60,237 bases of DNA from Verrucomicrobiota bacterium (GTDB lineage Bacteria > Chlamydiota > Chlamydiia > Chlamydiales > Rhabdochlamydiaceae), in the NCBI GenBank assembly GCA_018240225.1, contig JAFEGF010000001.1, forward strand, positions 1-60,237, written 5' to 3'. How positions within the stretch are numbered: position 1 is the stretch's first letter; each line of letters opens with the position of its first letter. Both the position numbers and the translations under genes were made by a program. Of this stretch, positions 35,571 to 45,105 are shown in pieces. The notes under the pieces are model-generated. The model had not been told where the DNA came from. It ran no database searches and worked only from the letters and a program-made list of their open reading frames with translations.

Positions 35571-38500
35571 ATGACCTGGATTTCTCTACATAATCACTCT
35601 CAGTTTTCAATTCTTGATTCCTCAGCATCAGTCGAAGCGCTGGCAGAAAGGGCTGCGTCATTTGGAATGCCTTCGCTTGCAATAACAGATTCTGGGAACA
35701 TGTTCGGGGCTGTAGATTTTTACAAGGCCTGCAAAGCAAAAAAAATCAAGCCGATCATCGGATGCGAACTCAATGTTGCACCCGCTTCCCGCTTAGAGAA
35801 AAAACGGATCCCAGGGTTGTTTTCCGGCTATCCAATCGTCCTGCTCGCAAAGAATCACCAAGGCTTTAAGAATTTATGCCGGTTGTCATCGCAAGCTTAC
35901 CTTGAGGGATTTTACTATACGCCGCGCATCGATAAGGAGCTGCTGAAAGAGTCTGCAGAAGGACTGGTATGCCTTTCCGGCCCCTATTATTCTAGCGTTG
36001 CCCAATGGATTGTTTTGGAAAAAGAAGAGGAATTGCTTGCAGAGATCGATTGGTTTCATTCTCTTTTTGGAGAGGACTATTACTTTGAGCTTTTGCGCCA
36101 TGAGATGCATACAGATGACATTCGCGAAGATGGGATGGACCAGGAGAGTTGGCTATATCAGCGGCATCTGGATTATATTTCAGGCCAGAAAAAGATCAAT
36201 TCCAGGTTGATCGAGCTATCGAAGCAGCGGGGAATAAAATGTGCCGCTGCCAATGACGTCAGATACCTTGACCGGGATGATTGGAAGGCCCATGAAGTTC
36301 TTCAGAATATCCAGTCAGGAGAACCTTGCGAGATATGGGAAAAGGATTCTTATGGAAATCCAAAAGTAAGGGTGCGCAATCCTAAGAGAGAGGTGACTCA
36401 GACCCATGAGCTCTACTTTAAATCTCCCGATCAGATCCAAGCTCTATTTGCCGATATTCCCGAAGCAGTGGAAAACACGCAGGAAATAGCCCAAAAATGC
36501 CAGTTCGAGTTCGACCTTAAATCGAAATACTATCCTGTATTTGTTCCTCCTTCGCTGAAAAATGCCTCCTACACCCATGAAGAAAGACAGGCGGCCGCTG
36601 AGGCCTTTTTAAGACAATTATGTGAAGAAGGGATTCCCCGCCGCTATACGCCGGAAAGGCTGCTCAAGGTCCAAGAAAAATATCCCGGAAGAGATCCTTC
36701 AGAAGTTATTCGGGAGCGGTTGGACTATGAACTTAGCGTAATATTGCCGAAGGGGATGGGAGATTATCTGTTGATCGTGTGGGACTTTATTGCTTGGGCA
36801 AAGCGCAATGGGATTCCCATGGGGCCTGGCAGGGGGTCTGGAGCTGGATCGATTATCCTCTATCTGATCGGAATCACCGATATCGAACCGCTCCGTTTCA
36901 ATCTGTTCTTCGAGCGCTTTATCAATCCTGAAAGGATCTCCTATCCTGATATTGATGTTGATATCTGCATGGACCGCAGGGCGGAAGTGATCGAGTACAC
37001 TTTAGGCAAATACGGGAAAGAAAAAGTTGCTCAGATCATCACATTCGGCACGATGAAGGCCAAAATGGCGATCAAGGACGTGGGCCGCGTATTGAGCATC
37101 CCTTTGGCCAGGGTCAATGAGATCGCCAAGCTGGTTCCTGAAGATCCGACAATGACTTTGGACAAGGCATTAGAGATCGATCCTGAGCTTAAAAGCCTCT
37201 CCACATCCGATCCTGAAGTGGAAAGATTGATCGATCTTGCAAAAAAACTAGAAGGATCGGTCCGCAATACGGGGATCCATGCGGCCGGCATGATCATTTG
37301 CGGAGACTCGATCGTTGATCATATCCCTGTATGCAATGCTAAAGATTCCGATATGGCGGTGACCCAGTTTTCGATGAAGCCTGTCGAGGCTGTCGGCATG
37401 TTGAAAATCGACTTTCTAGGGCTGAAGACATTGACCGCGATCCAGCACGCAGTCGATGCGGTCATGCAAAAAAATGGGAAGAAGATCGATTGGGTGAATT
37501 TGCCGCTGGATGATCAGGCGACATTCAATTTGCTCAACCAGGGCAGAACGATGGGGATCTTCCAGCTTGAATCTCCCGGCATGCAAGATTTGGCAAAGCA
37601 GCTGCATATTGATAAGTTTGAAGAGATCATTGCGGTCGGAGCCCTCTACCGGCCTGGCCCGATGGAGATGATCCCCTCTTTTATCAACAGGAAGCATGGG
37701 CGGGAGACGATCGAGATCGACCATCCGCTCATGGAAGATATCTTGTTGGAAACCTATGGGATTATGGTCTACCAAGAGCAGGTCATGCAAATAGCAAGTC
37801 GTCTTGCAGGATACACGCTCGGCGAGGGCGATGTTCTTCGGCGTGCGATGGGGAAAAAAGATCATGATGAAATGTCCCGTCAGAGGGAAAAATTCCGTTT
37901 AGGAGCCTTAAATAATGGGATCGATGAACAGACGTCGATGCGCATTTTTGACAAGGTGGAAAAATTTGCCTCCTATGGATTCAATAAGTCGCATGCTGCG
38001 GCCTATGGCTACTTAAGCTATGTCACCGCCTATTTCAAAGCGAATTATCCTTCTGAGTGGATGGCGGCATTAATGACGTCCGATCGGGATGATCTTTCCA
38101 AAGTCACTAAGGTCATCCGCGAATGCCAGACAATGGGAATTGCTATTTTACCGCCCGATGTCAATGAATCTGGAAAAATGTTCGTCCCTACAGACCGCGG
38201 GATTCGTTTTGCCATGTCGGGCATCAAGGGAGTTGGAGAAGGGGTCGTCGAAGCAATCCTTGAAGAAAGAGAAAAAGCTGGCCCATTTGCATCCCTTTAT
38301 GATTTTGTCCGCCGCATCGATACGCGGAAGGTCGGCAAAAAAGTGATCGAGAACTTGATCGAAGCCGGCTGTTTTGATTTTACAGGTTGGAGCCGCCCCG
38401 CCCTTCTCATCAGCGTCGATCCGATATTCGATGCTGCAGCTAAAGACCAGAAGGACGCAGCTAAGGGGATCATGAATTTATTCTCTTTGATCGACAACGA

Positions 38501-39320
38501 GAAAGAGCAGAGCTTCCATACGCCCCCTGAAGTCAAAGATCCAGTTTCAAAGCAAAAAATCTTAAAGCGGGAATATGAGCTGCTCGGGTTTTATCTCAAC
38601 GGACATCCGCTTGACGATTTCCGTTCCAGCTTGCAAAGGCTCTCTTGCGTTCCTTTAAAGGAACTCGAAAACCTGCCAAACGGCTCTGTTTGCCGCGTTG
38701 CATTCATCATTGAAGCGATTTCGGTGAAGATTTCAGCGAAGAGCCAAAGGAAGTTTGCAATCTTAACGATCAGCGACGGGATCGATCGGTTCGAGCTTCC
38801 TATTTGGCCCGACCTCTATGAAGATAAAGCGCTGCTGCTGCTTGAAAATCAGCTTCTGTATGCAGTCATCCAGTTGGAGCGGCAAGAGGGGGAGCTGAAG
38901 CTGCAATGCCGATGGCTTGACGATCTCACGAAGGCGGATGAGGAAATGATCCGTATTTGCGATGAGGCGTTCGATCGAGCCAAGAACCAGGCCAGAATGT
39001 CGGAACTCAGAGAAAAAAGAAACGAAGCAAAGTCGAAGGCTGCTCAGGTTGAAAAACCAAAGGAGGCAAAGATGCAAGGCCCGCAAAAGCTGACCATCAA
39101 ATTGAATATCGATAACCTCAGGATGAGCCATATCCTCTCATTAAAAAAAGCTTTCCGTTCCCACTCTGGCAAAATCCCGATCCATCTTCTTTTCATCACG
39201 AAAAAAGAGACCATTAGATCGATCCATATCGATGCGGGCTGGGGAGTTGACTACCATTCTGAGCTCGAAGAAAAGATCCGCCGCGTGCAGTCTTTAGAAG
39301 CTCTGCATTGGGAGAATTGA
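35571..39320 (+). CDS. dnaE: DNA polymerase III alpha subunit
   Basis: Replicative polymerase of 1249 residues. Order: N-terminal PHP domain (SLHNHSQFSILDSSA, GCELNV), palm with PMGPGRGSGAGSI and the catalytic aspartates in PDIDVDICMDRR near residue 463, fingers, helix-hairpin-helix (MSGIKGVGEGVVEAI), OB fold and C-terminal tau-binding region. Length is near that of Chlamydia DnaE (about 1237). No strong ribosome-binding site precedes the ATG. One base separates its stop from the start of the CAT-like gene. Confidence 0.96.
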   Translation: MTWISLHNHSQFSILDSSASVEALAERAASFGMPSLAITDSGNMFGAVDFYKACKAKKIKPIIGCELNVAPASRLEKKRIPGLFSGYPIVLLAKNHQGFKNLCRLSSQAYLEGFYYTPRIDKELLKESAEGLVCLSGPYYSSVAQWIVLEKEEELLAEIDWFHSLFGEDYYFELLRHEMHTDDIREDGMDQESWLYQRHLDYISGQKKINSRLIELSKQRGIKCAAANDVRYLDRDDWKAHEVLQNIQSGEPCEIWEKDSYGNPKVRVRNPKREVTQTHELYFKSPDQIQALFADIPEAVENTQEIAQKCQFEFDLKSKYYPVFVPPSLKNASYTHEERQAAAEAFLRQLCEEGIPRRYTPERLLKVQEKYPGRDPSEVIRERLDYELSVILPKGMGDYLLIVWDFIAWAKRNGIPMGPGRGSGAGSIILYLIGITDIEPLRFNLFFERFINPERISYPDIDVDICMDRRAEVIEYTLGKYGKEKVAQIITFGTMKAKMAIKDVGRVLSIPLARVNEIAKLVPEDPTMTLDKALEIDPELKSLSTSDPEVERLIDLAKKLEGSVRNTGIHAAGMIICGDSIVDHIPVCNAKDSDMAVTQFSMKPVEAVGMLKIDFLGLKTLTAIQHAVDAVMQKNGKKIDWVNLPLDDQATFNLLNQGRTMGIFQLESPGMQDLAKQLHIDKFEEIIAVGALYRPGPMEMIPSFINRKHGRETIEIDHPLMEDILLETYGIMVYQEQVMQIASRLAGYTLGEGDVLRRAMGKKDHDEMSRQREKFRLGALNNGIDEQTSMRIFDKVEKFASYGFNKSHAAAYGYLSYVTAYFKANYPSEWMAALMTSDRDDLSKVTKVIRECQTMGIAILPPDVNESGKMFVPTDRGIRFAMSGIKGVGEGVVEAILEEREKAGPFASLYDFVRRIDTRKVGKKVIENLIEAGCFDFTGWSRPALLISVDPIFDAAAKDQKDAAKGIMNLFSLIDNEKEQSFHTPPEVKDPVSKQKILKREYELLGFYLNGHPLDDFRSSLQRLSCVPLKELENLPNGSVCRVAFIIEAISVKISAKSQRKFAILTISDGIDRFELPIWPDLYEDKALLLLENQLLYAVIQLERQEGELKLQCRWLDDLTKADEEMIRICDEAFDRAKNQARMSELREKRNEAKSKAAQVEKPKEAKMQGPQKLTIKLNIDNLRMSHILSLKKAFRSHSGKIPIHLLFITKKETIRSIHIDAGWGVDYHSELEEKIRRVQSLEALHWEN

Positions 39321-39321
39321 G

Positions 39322-39987
39322 ATGTCTTTTCAGGAGATTGATGTTTCCACATGGTCCCGCAAGGAGTATTTTGAACATTATCTCCATCGGATTACATGCA
39401 CCTATAGTATAACCGTCAATTTAGACTTAACTAGGCTTCTTAAAGAAATCAAAGAGCGCAATTTCAAGCTCTATCCAACGATGATCTATTTACTCTCTTT
39501 GATCGTCAATAAGCATGAAGAGTTCCGAACAGCTCTTCATGATAATGGCAAAGTGGGCGTTTTCGATCTTGTCCATCCTTGCTATGCAATTTTGCATAAA
39601 GATAGCGAGACCTTTACGAACATTTGGACCGAGTACACTCCATCGTTCTCTGAATTTTATAACAGGTATTTGTCAGACGTTCAGAAGTATGAGAAAGTCC
39701 AAGGTTTTATGGCAAAACCGAATATGCCGCCGAACAGTTTTACTATTTCGAGCATTCCCTGGATAAGTTTCACGGGCTTCAACTTGAACTTGCCAAAGGT
39801 TACAGACTATCTTCTGCCGATTTTCACCACAGGTAAGTATTTCGAACAGAATGGCAAAATTTGGCTGCCCCTTGCTGTTCAAGCGCATCATGCCGTCTGC
39901 GATGGGTTCCATGCAGCGAGATTCATTAATGAACTGCAAGAAGCAATGAATAACCTGTTCCTGAATGATATTTGCCCTGGAAGATAA
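39322..39987 (+). CDS. Chloramphenicol acetyltransferase-like protein
   Basis: A 221-residue protein of the type A chloramphenicol acetyltransferase family, of normal length. The active-site segment is QAHHAVCDGFHAARFI, carrying the catalytic histidine and conserved Asp-Gly. Other family features are WSRKEYFEHY near the N-terminus and SSIPWISFTGFNLN in the middle. The family acetylates chloramphenicol, but chromosomal members may use other hydroxyl acceptors. It begins one base after dnaE and ends one base before a lipoprotein gene, so it is embedded in a housekeeping transcript rather than a resistance cassette. Confidence 0.85.
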   Translation: MSFQEIDVSTWSRKEYFEHYLHRITCTYSITVNLDLTRLLKEIKERNFKLYPTMIYLLSLIVNKHEEFRTALHDNGKVGVFDLVHPCYAILHKDSETFTNIWTEYTPSFSEFYNRYLSDVQKYEKVQGFMAKPNMPPNSFTISSIPWISFTGFNLNLPKVTDYLLPIFTTGKYFEQNGKIWLPLAVQAHHAVCDGFHAARFINELQEAMNNLFLNDICPGR

Positions 39988-39988
39988 A

Positions 39989-40564
39989 ATGAAATTGCTT
40001 TCTATTTTACTTTGCCTCGTGCTTTTATCTAATGGATGTCCTCCTAAAAAGGAGAGTAAAGATTCAATTGGCCCATTAAATAAAGTAAGAGATTACGTAG
40101 TTATTCCATTGTTTTTAACAAATGAGATCTCTGATCGAGAAATTTTGTTCAACTATCTAGTTGAGTCATTAGAAAAATTAGGAAATGTCGACATCTCAAC
40201 CGAATGTATCAATAACATACCTCGTTCCAGTGCTGGATTCCTCATTTCAATCAGTGAGCTTCAAACGTCAAAAACCGGATCTATTGATATCGTTGCTGAG
40301 GGAGAGCTTGTTATCAATAAATATAAAACTAGCTGTAATGTTTGGAAAACTACCTATCTCGATCCAACTTTGCCATATCCTGTTAACGAAGAAAATGGGA
40401 TCGCATTCAAAAAAGATTCTTCAGCTGCAACTCCTGATTTAAAAACTATCATCACTCAAATGATCATCCAGTTTTCCGAACAATACCGACAGGACAATCC
40501 TGATTCAATTGCAACATTCCATATTTATAAACGAATGTTTCAAGATGAGGTTGCTTCGAAATGA
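39989..40564 (+). CDS. Predicted lipoprotein, 191 residues
   Basis: Starts MKLLSILLCLVLLSNGCPPK, a short signal peptide ending in a lipobox-like LSNGC. The mature part is polar and has alternating beta-type segments. No family is recognised. The start is one base after the preceding stop. Its place between dnaE and the BamD-like gene corresponds to the position of CT546, a predicted outer-membrane leader protein in C. trachomatis, but I cannot claim sequence similarity. A slightly AT-richer composition than its neighbours is visible. Confidence 0.7.
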   Translation: MKLLSILLCLVLLSNGCPPKKESKDSIGPLNKVRDYVVIPLFLTNEISDREILFNYLVESLEKLGNVDISTECINNIPRSSAGFLISISELQTSKTGSIDIVAEGELVINKYKTSCNVWKTTYLDPTLPYPVNEENGIAFKKDSSAATPDLKTIITQMIIQFSEQYRQDNPDSIATFHIYKRMFQDEVASK

Positions 40565-40565
40565 T

Positions 40566-40582
40566 GTTTCAATGATTGAAAC
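40566..40582 (+). terminator. Weak terminator-like hairpin
   Basis: GTTTCAA-TGA-TTGAAAC directly follows the lipoprotein stop and is trailed by TCTTTCT. The stem is AT-rich and the T tract interrupted, so it would be a weak terminator ending the dnaE transcript. Confidence 0.35.
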
Positions 40583-40696
40583 TCTTTCTAAGTTAGTGTA
40601 AAATTTCCTTTCATAACGAAATGAATATTTTGGTTTTTTTGAGTTTTCCCCTTGGAAAAATTCAGACTCCTAATCGGTGTTTCGTAATTCCCTCTA

Positions 40697-40725
40697 TTGA
40701 CAAAATGGATAGAAAGAAGGAGAAT
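40697..40725 (+). promoter_or_regulatory. Promoter upstream of BamD-like gene
   Basis: A perfect -35 TTGACA at 40697-40702 and a -10 candidate GAGAAT at 40720-40725 (4/6) with 17-base spacing. It would start the transcript of the BamD-like and LptE-like genes and possibly rsbW. Confidence 0.5.
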
Positions 40726-40796
40726 TTCCTACACTCTACAGGTTGACTCCTGATCCCTTTTGCATCGACTGCTTAGGGTAAAAAAAAGGATTGATG

Positions 40797-41945
40797 ATGT
40801 TCAAAAAATTTCTTGCTCCTCTTTGCTTCACATCGTTGTGCTTGATCGGCCTTCCCCTTCAGGCGGCATATACGATCAGTAATGGAAAATTGATGAATTC
40901 GAACGAAGTCGCAACGATGTCCGTTCAGGAGCATTACAGCGCGGCCATGGACGCCTATCAGCAAAAGGATTGGGAGATTGTCATTCGGCACGCAACGATT
41001 GTGATCAAGAATTTCCCGGGAACCCCATTTGCGCAAGACGCTCTTTATTTATTGGGAGTGGGTTATTTTCAAGTCCGCGAATATGAGCTCGCTAATCAGA
41101 ACCTGACATCCTATCTAAAAAAACAAACGACTCCTAAATATTTCGAAGAGGCGATCCAATACAAATTTAAGATCGCTGAGAAATTCCATGGTGGCGCAAA
41201 GAAGCACATGCTCGGATGGGAAAGCATGCCTAAATGGATCCCTGCCCGCGATGAAGCGATTGCAATTTATGATGAAGTGATCACAGCCCTTCCCCATCAT
41301 GAGCTAGCAGCTCAAGCTCTCTTCGGCAAAGCTCAGCTTTTATTGAAAGACGAAGAGTATAAATCGAGCGTTGAAACATACCAGACATTGATCCGAAGGT
41401 TTCCAAAACATCCACTTGCAGTCGAGAGCTACATCGGCGTCGGCCAGGTCTATTTGATCCAATCCCAAGACCAATATCCCGATCAAGACTATCTCGACTT
41501 AGCTGAAATCAACTACCGCAAATTCCGCCAAGACTTTCCAGGCGAAGAGAAGCTGGGCGTCGCAGAAGGGATGCTTTTTGAAATGAAGGAAATATATGCA
41601 AGCCACCTCTACGAGATCGGAAGATTTTATGAGAGGACTGGCAAACCGCATGCTTCTTACATCTACTATACGCGGATCATTGCAAAATATCCTGACACAA
41701 AAGTTTCTCAACTGGCAAATCGACGGCTTCATAAGCTCAATTATAAACCGGATGGTCGGGATTTGCAAAACGATGTGAAAGAGGCCATTCAAAAAGAGCC
41801 TTCAGCTCCCTCAGAGCAATCCAAGCCAAAGCTTCGCAAAGAGACGAAACAGCCTTCCTTGTTGGAATTGCCGGTCACTGGGCAAATTGTCCAAACCGAA
41901 GAGGAGCGTGCTATGCAAAATGAGAACCCAACGGACAAGAAGTGA
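40797..41945 (+). CDS. TPR-type outer-membrane assembly protein (BamD-like)
   Basis: A 382-residue exported protein with a signal peptide (MFKKFLAPLCFTSLCLIGLPLQA) and several tetratricopeptide-like units (SAAMDAYQQKDWEIVIRHA, FAQDALYLLGVGYFQVREYE, AAQALFGKAQLLLKDEEYK). These resemble BamD/YfiO, which helps insert beta-barrel proteins. The cleavage site looks like signal peptidase I (LQA), with no lipobox, unlike E. coli BamD. It matches CT547 by position. AAAGGA lies six bases before ATG 40797; ATG 40794 and TTG 40791 are alternatives. The stop overlaps the next start (GTGA). Confidence 0.8.
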   Translation: MFKKFLAPLCFTSLCLIGLPLQAAYTISNGKLMNSNEVATMSVQEHYSAAMDAYQQKDWEIVIRHATIVIKNFPGTPFAQDALYLLGVGYFQVREYELANQNLTSYLKKQTTPKYFEEAIQYKFKIAEKFHGGAKKHMLGWESMPKWIPARDEAIAIYDEVITALPHHELAAQALFGKAQLLLKDEEYKSSVETYQTLIRRFPKHPLAVESYIGVGQVYLIQSQDQYPDQDYLDLAEINYRKFRQDFPGEEKLGVAEGMLFEMKEIYASHLYEIGRFYERTGKPHASYIYYTRIIAKYPDTKVSQLANRRLHKLNYKPDGRDLQNDVKEAIQKEPSAPSEQSKPKLRKETKQPSLLELPVTGQIVQTEEERAMQNENPTDKK

Positions 41946-42538
41946 GAATTTTTTTTTTCACAGTTCCCTTTCTCCTTCTCATAGCCGGCTGCGGTTATCG
42001 CTTCCAGGAAGAAAAGCCATCTGAAGGGCCGGTAACGATCAGCGTTCCTTACATTCGAGGAGACATCGAAGGGCAATTGAATACAGAGCTTGTCCGGGTC
42101 CTCTCGAATGATCCCCATTTCGAATACCGCCAAAATGGGGGGATGGTCGTTTTGGAAGTGGCCGTCGTCAATGATGGAGACGAAAGGATTGGTTACCGTT
42201 ATGACAGAAACCCGTCAACGGGAAAACGAAGGCAGAACATTGTAGGGACGGAAAATCGACGGAACTTGACTGTTGAAGTTAAGCTGATCGATTCGTATAC
42301 CGAGGAAACCATTATCGGACCGGTGCATGTCAAAGCTCGCGCCGATTATGACTATGTCGATCCCAATTCTGTCAGAGATCTTACTTTTACTAACTCAGCT
42401 GGCAAGACGCAAACCGTCATCAATTTTTCTTTAGGCCAGCTCGATTCGACAGAAGGGGCCCACGACGATGCAGCTGTGCCTATCTATCGGCAGCTTGCTC
42501 AAAAGATCGTGGATGGGATCGTAAGCCAGGGATGGTAA
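41942..42538 (+). CDS. lptE: LptE-like lipoprotein
   Basis: A 198-residue lipoprotein with signal peptide and lipobox LIAGC followed by GYRF, the typical start of LptE. LptE plugs LptD and inserts lipopolysaccharide into the outer membrane. The body has the expected alternating strands (TISVPYIRGDIEG, NLTVEVKLID). The start codon is GTG overlapping the stop of the BamD-like gene by four bases, so translation is coupled. Position matches CT548. Confidence 0.8.
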   Translation: MRIFFFTVPFLLLIAGCGYRFQEEKPSEGPVTISVPYIRGDIEGQLNTELVRVLSNDPHFEYRQNGGMVVLEVAVVNDGDERIGYRYDRNPSTGKRRQNIVGTENRRNLTVEVKLIDSYTEETIIGPVHVKARADYDYVDPNSVRDLTFTNSAGKTQTVINFSLGQLDSTEGAHDDAAVPIYRQLAQKIVDGIVSQGW

Positions 42539-42582
42539 GAAAGTTTGTTTAATCATTGATATGGGTTCAGAGGAGAAAGAGC

Positions 42583-43017
42583 ATGGAAGGGCTGCCTGTC
42601 AAATCAGAAATTGTTCGTCCTGCTGTTATTGAATCCCTTCCCGAACTGCTGGAATGGGTCCACGATCAAATTCGCGCTTCTGAACTCCCTGTCAAAATAG
42701 CGCGAAAATTCGAGCTTGCTTTAGAAGAAGCTATTGTCAATGTTATCGAGCATGCATACCCTGAAGAGCCAGGTGCGGTTGTCCTCAAAGCTAATTACTT
42801 TCCTGAACAAAAATTCGAATTTGTCATCGAAGATCAGGGCATCCCTTTTAATCCGTTAAATGAGATCAAAGTCAATCAAAGCGACGAACAAGAGATCGCT
42901 ATCGGCGGATTGGGGATCACATTTTTGAAAACATTTGTAGACCATGCTCATTATGAACGGTTAGGAAATGCGAATGTCCTTATAGTCACTAAGAACCTTA
43001 AGAACCTATCCCAGTAA
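42583..43017 (+). CDS. rsbW: Serine kinase anti-sigma regulator, RsbW type
   Basis: GHKL-fold histidine-kinase-like ATPase of 144 residues. It has the N box ELALEEAIVNVIEHAYPEE, the G1 box FVIEDQGIPFNP and the G2 segment IGGLGITFLK. In Chlamydia RsbW belongs to a partner-switching system proposed to link energy or metabolite status to sigma factor activity. The start at 42583 has AGGAG seven bases upstream. It corresponds to CT549. No RsbV or phosphatase partner gene lies in the window. Confidence 0.9.
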   Translation: MEGLPVKSEIVRPAVIESLPELLEWVHDQIRASELPVKIARKFELALEEAIVNVIEHAYPEEPGAVVLKANYFPEQKFEFVIEDQGIPFNPLNEIKVNQSDEQEIAIGGLGITFLKTFVDHAHYERLGNANVLIVTKNLKNLSQ

Positions 43018-43050
43018 TATGCTTCTGTTGATTTTTCGGTATAGAAGAGC

Positions 43051-43485
43051 TTAATGCTTCTTGCCAATCGCCGAGATGATCGCTTCCGTATCTTGCACTT
43101 CCGTCAGAAAGTGTTGAAGGATTTTCAGAATATACTTAGGCGTGTTGTAAACACCGCTAGTCCGATAGACGATTTCAAGTCTTGGCTTATTTCCTTGGAG
43201 CAAGGCGATGAGGGTAGTGGTCGTTGGGATCTCATCGATGACTTGAGGAACGATCCAGATCGCAAATTGATCATTGAACAAAGTCACCTTATCCGGTGTT
43301 TCGATGATATGAAAATATAGGGTGAGATTGGCCTCATTGACCGAGTGTTCCAGTTCGGCGCTGTTCAACAACCCCATTTCATGGAGCAGCCGTAGGTCGA
43401 CATGGATGATCCCGTCAGGTATCCATTTCTGCAAATTTTGACTAAATTCCTGGTACGAATCTTCCAAAACTACTGGATTGATCAT
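43051..43485 (-). CDS. Conserved hypothetical protein (CT550-like by position)
   Basis: A 144-residue soluble protein beginning MINPVVLEDSYQEFSQNLQK. It appears mixed alpha/beta, with LTLYFHIIETPDKVTLFNDQ and IVYRTSGVYNTPKYILKIL. No known domain is recognised. It lies between rsbW and the D-Ala-D-Ala carboxypeptidase, the position of CT550. It is convergent with rsbW and has its own promoter. A regulatory link to rsbW would be speculation. Confidence 0.75.
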   Translation of the reverse strand: MINPVVLEDSYQEFSQNLQKWIPDGIIHVDLRLLHEMGLLNSAELEHSVNEANLTLYFHIIETPDKVTLFNDQFAIWIVPQVIDEIPTTTTLIALLQGNKPRLEIVYRTSGVYNTPKYILKILQHFLTEVQDTEAIISAIGKKH

Positions 43486-43526
43486 CGGTAACCAACGCCT
43501 CCCTTAAGGACACCCCTACACTGTTT

Positions 43527-43556
43527 AGTTTAGTATTTATTACCCCCCTCTGTCAA
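43527..43556 (-). promoter_or_regulatory. Promoter for CT550-like gene
   Basis: On the minus strand a perfect -35 TTGACA (complement of 43551-43556) is followed after 18 bases by TAAACT (complement of 43527-43532, 4/6). A GGGAGG at complement 43499-43504 could be the ribosome-binding site, though it is 13 bases or more from the ATG. Confidence 0.45.
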
Positions 43557-43753
43557 GGGTATATACTAAAATCTTTACATTGATGGCTTTATCTCTTTTT
43601 TTTAAATTGGAGAGAGGGTATTTTTTACGCACCCGGCTCAAAACCTTTAATATTTGGTCAGCCACATTTAAAGCTAGTGTGTTATACCTTGAGTTTCCTA
43701 GTTTTGGATGTCTTATCATCAATATAGATTTTCTTAAGTAATTGATTGTTAAT

Positions 43754-45094
43754 ATGTTAAATTTAATTTTTCGATGGAGTTCGTTTAGAAAGAAGTTGTA
43801 TTTTTCCTTGTTTGCAGCTGCCCATTCCTGCGCTTATGGAACCCTTAAGATGGACATGTCAGCCAAAGCTGCGATCTTGATCAATGAAGAAACCGGGGCT
43901 GTCCTATATGAGAAAAATGCCCATACCCCGCTCTATCCGGCAAGTATTACCAAGGTCATCACCGCCCTCTATACTTTAGAGAAGAAAGGACATGCTTTAG
44001 ATGAGGAGGTCATCGCCACCCATGATGCCGTCTCCGCTGTGCATCCTCATATCAGGAGAGCTCATCAAAAAGGACACCCGCCCTATAGACTGGAATTTGG
44101 AGGAACGCATATCGGCATTAAAGCCGGGGAGGCATTGAACCTAAGGACGCTGCTCTATGGTCTCATGCTGGCATCTGGAAATGATGCCGCCAATGTGATT
44201 GCCCAGCATGTTTCAGGCTCGGTTCCCCAGTTCATGAACGAGCTCAATGCCTATGTAAAGACAAAAGGGTGCAAGGACACAGTTCTCTTTACTCCTCATG
44301 GTCTTCCCCATCCGGATCATAAGACGACCGCCTATGACATGGCGAAATTGACTCGGATCGCCCTCCAATATCCTGTATTTCGGGATGTTGTGAAAACTGT
44401 CGCCTATACCCGTCCTCAAACAAATAAGCAGGCTGAATCGGAATTTCATCAGCATAATGCCCTTGTAAAGCCTGGGAAGTTTTACTATCCCAAGGCAACG
44501 GGTGTCAAAACAGGCTATACGACAGCAGGAGGTTACACCCTTGTCGCGTCAGCAGAGGATGAGAACCGGAAGTTGATCGCTGTCCTTCTGGGGTATGAGC
44601 AGCTGCAGGAGCGTTACAAAGATGCTATAGCTCTTTTTGAAGCGGCCTTTAACGAACCCAAAGTCACTCGGACCCTGTTTTCAAAGGAGTTTGATCTTTT
44701 TTCTTGTCCGATCCATGGAGGAAAAAGACCTTTGCAAGCAACGATTCCCTCTGATCTCGTACTCTCCTATTATCCTTCTGAAGAGCCACAGTTCAATGCA
44801 AGCATTGAATGGAACTCGATGGAGCTGCCGATCGAGCCCGGGAAGCTAGTAGGACAGATTCGCGTTGCCTCGGTTCCTAAAGGCAAGGTCTTAGTTCAAA
44901 TGCCTCTGTTTGCAACGCAGCATGTTGAAGCAACCTTCTACCATCGTTTAGAGCTTCTTTGGTTGGAATGTAAACGAGGCATCGGACAGAAAACCGGGTG
45001 GTTAATGGGTGGAGTGGGCATTGCTCTGATTGCATTTGTTTTTTACCGTTTTCATCCTCAGCAGAAGAAAAAGCAGAAGAATCGGTTGTTCTAG
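43754..45094 (+). CDS. dacF: D-alanyl-D-alanine carboxypeptidase
   Basis: Penicillin-binding protein of the DacA/DacF family, 446 residues, removing the terminal D-Ala from peptidoglycan stem peptides. It has the catalytic SxxK motif in YPASITKVITALY, SxN in MLASGNDAANV and KTG in GVKTGYTTAGGYT. A hydrophobic N-terminus (LYFSLFAAAHSCAYG) and a C-terminal membrane helix (GWLMGGVGIALIAFVFY) followed by basic residues suggest an anchored periplasmic enzyme. Start at MLNLIFRW is preferred; there is no clear ribosome-binding site. Matches CT551. It acts on the product chain of the ddl at 1.6 kb. Confidence 0.93.
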   Translation: MLNLIFRWSSFRKKLYFSLFAAAHSCAYGTLKMDMSAKAAILINEETGAVLYEKNAHTPLYPASITKVITALYTLEKKGHALDEEVIATHDAVSAVHPHIRRAHQKGHPPYRLEFGGTHIGIKAGEALNLRTLLYGLMLASGNDAANVIAQHVSGSVPQFMNELNAYVKTKGCKDTVLFTPHGLPHPDHKTTAYDMAKLTRIALQYPVFRDVVKTVAYTRPQTNKQAESEFHQHNALVKPGKFYYPKATGVKTGYTTAGGYTLVASAEDENRKLIAVLLGYEQLQERYKDAIALFEAAFNEPKVTRTLFSKEFDLFSCPIHGGKRPLQATIPSDLVLSYYPSEEPQFNASIEWNSMELPIEPGKLVGQIRVASVPKGKVLVQMPLFATQHVEATFYHRLELLWLECKRGIGQKTGWLMGGVGIALIAFVFYRFHPQQKKKQKNRLF

Positions 45095-45105
45095 GCAGTG
45101 TACCT

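Noticed and set aside
43540-43722. 60-codon minus-strand frame between the CT550-like gene and dacF
   Set aside because: The frame is lysine- and leucine-rich and looks superficially protein-like, but it has no ribosome-binding site and its end overlaps the likely -35 box of the CT550-like gene. Kept as unlikely.
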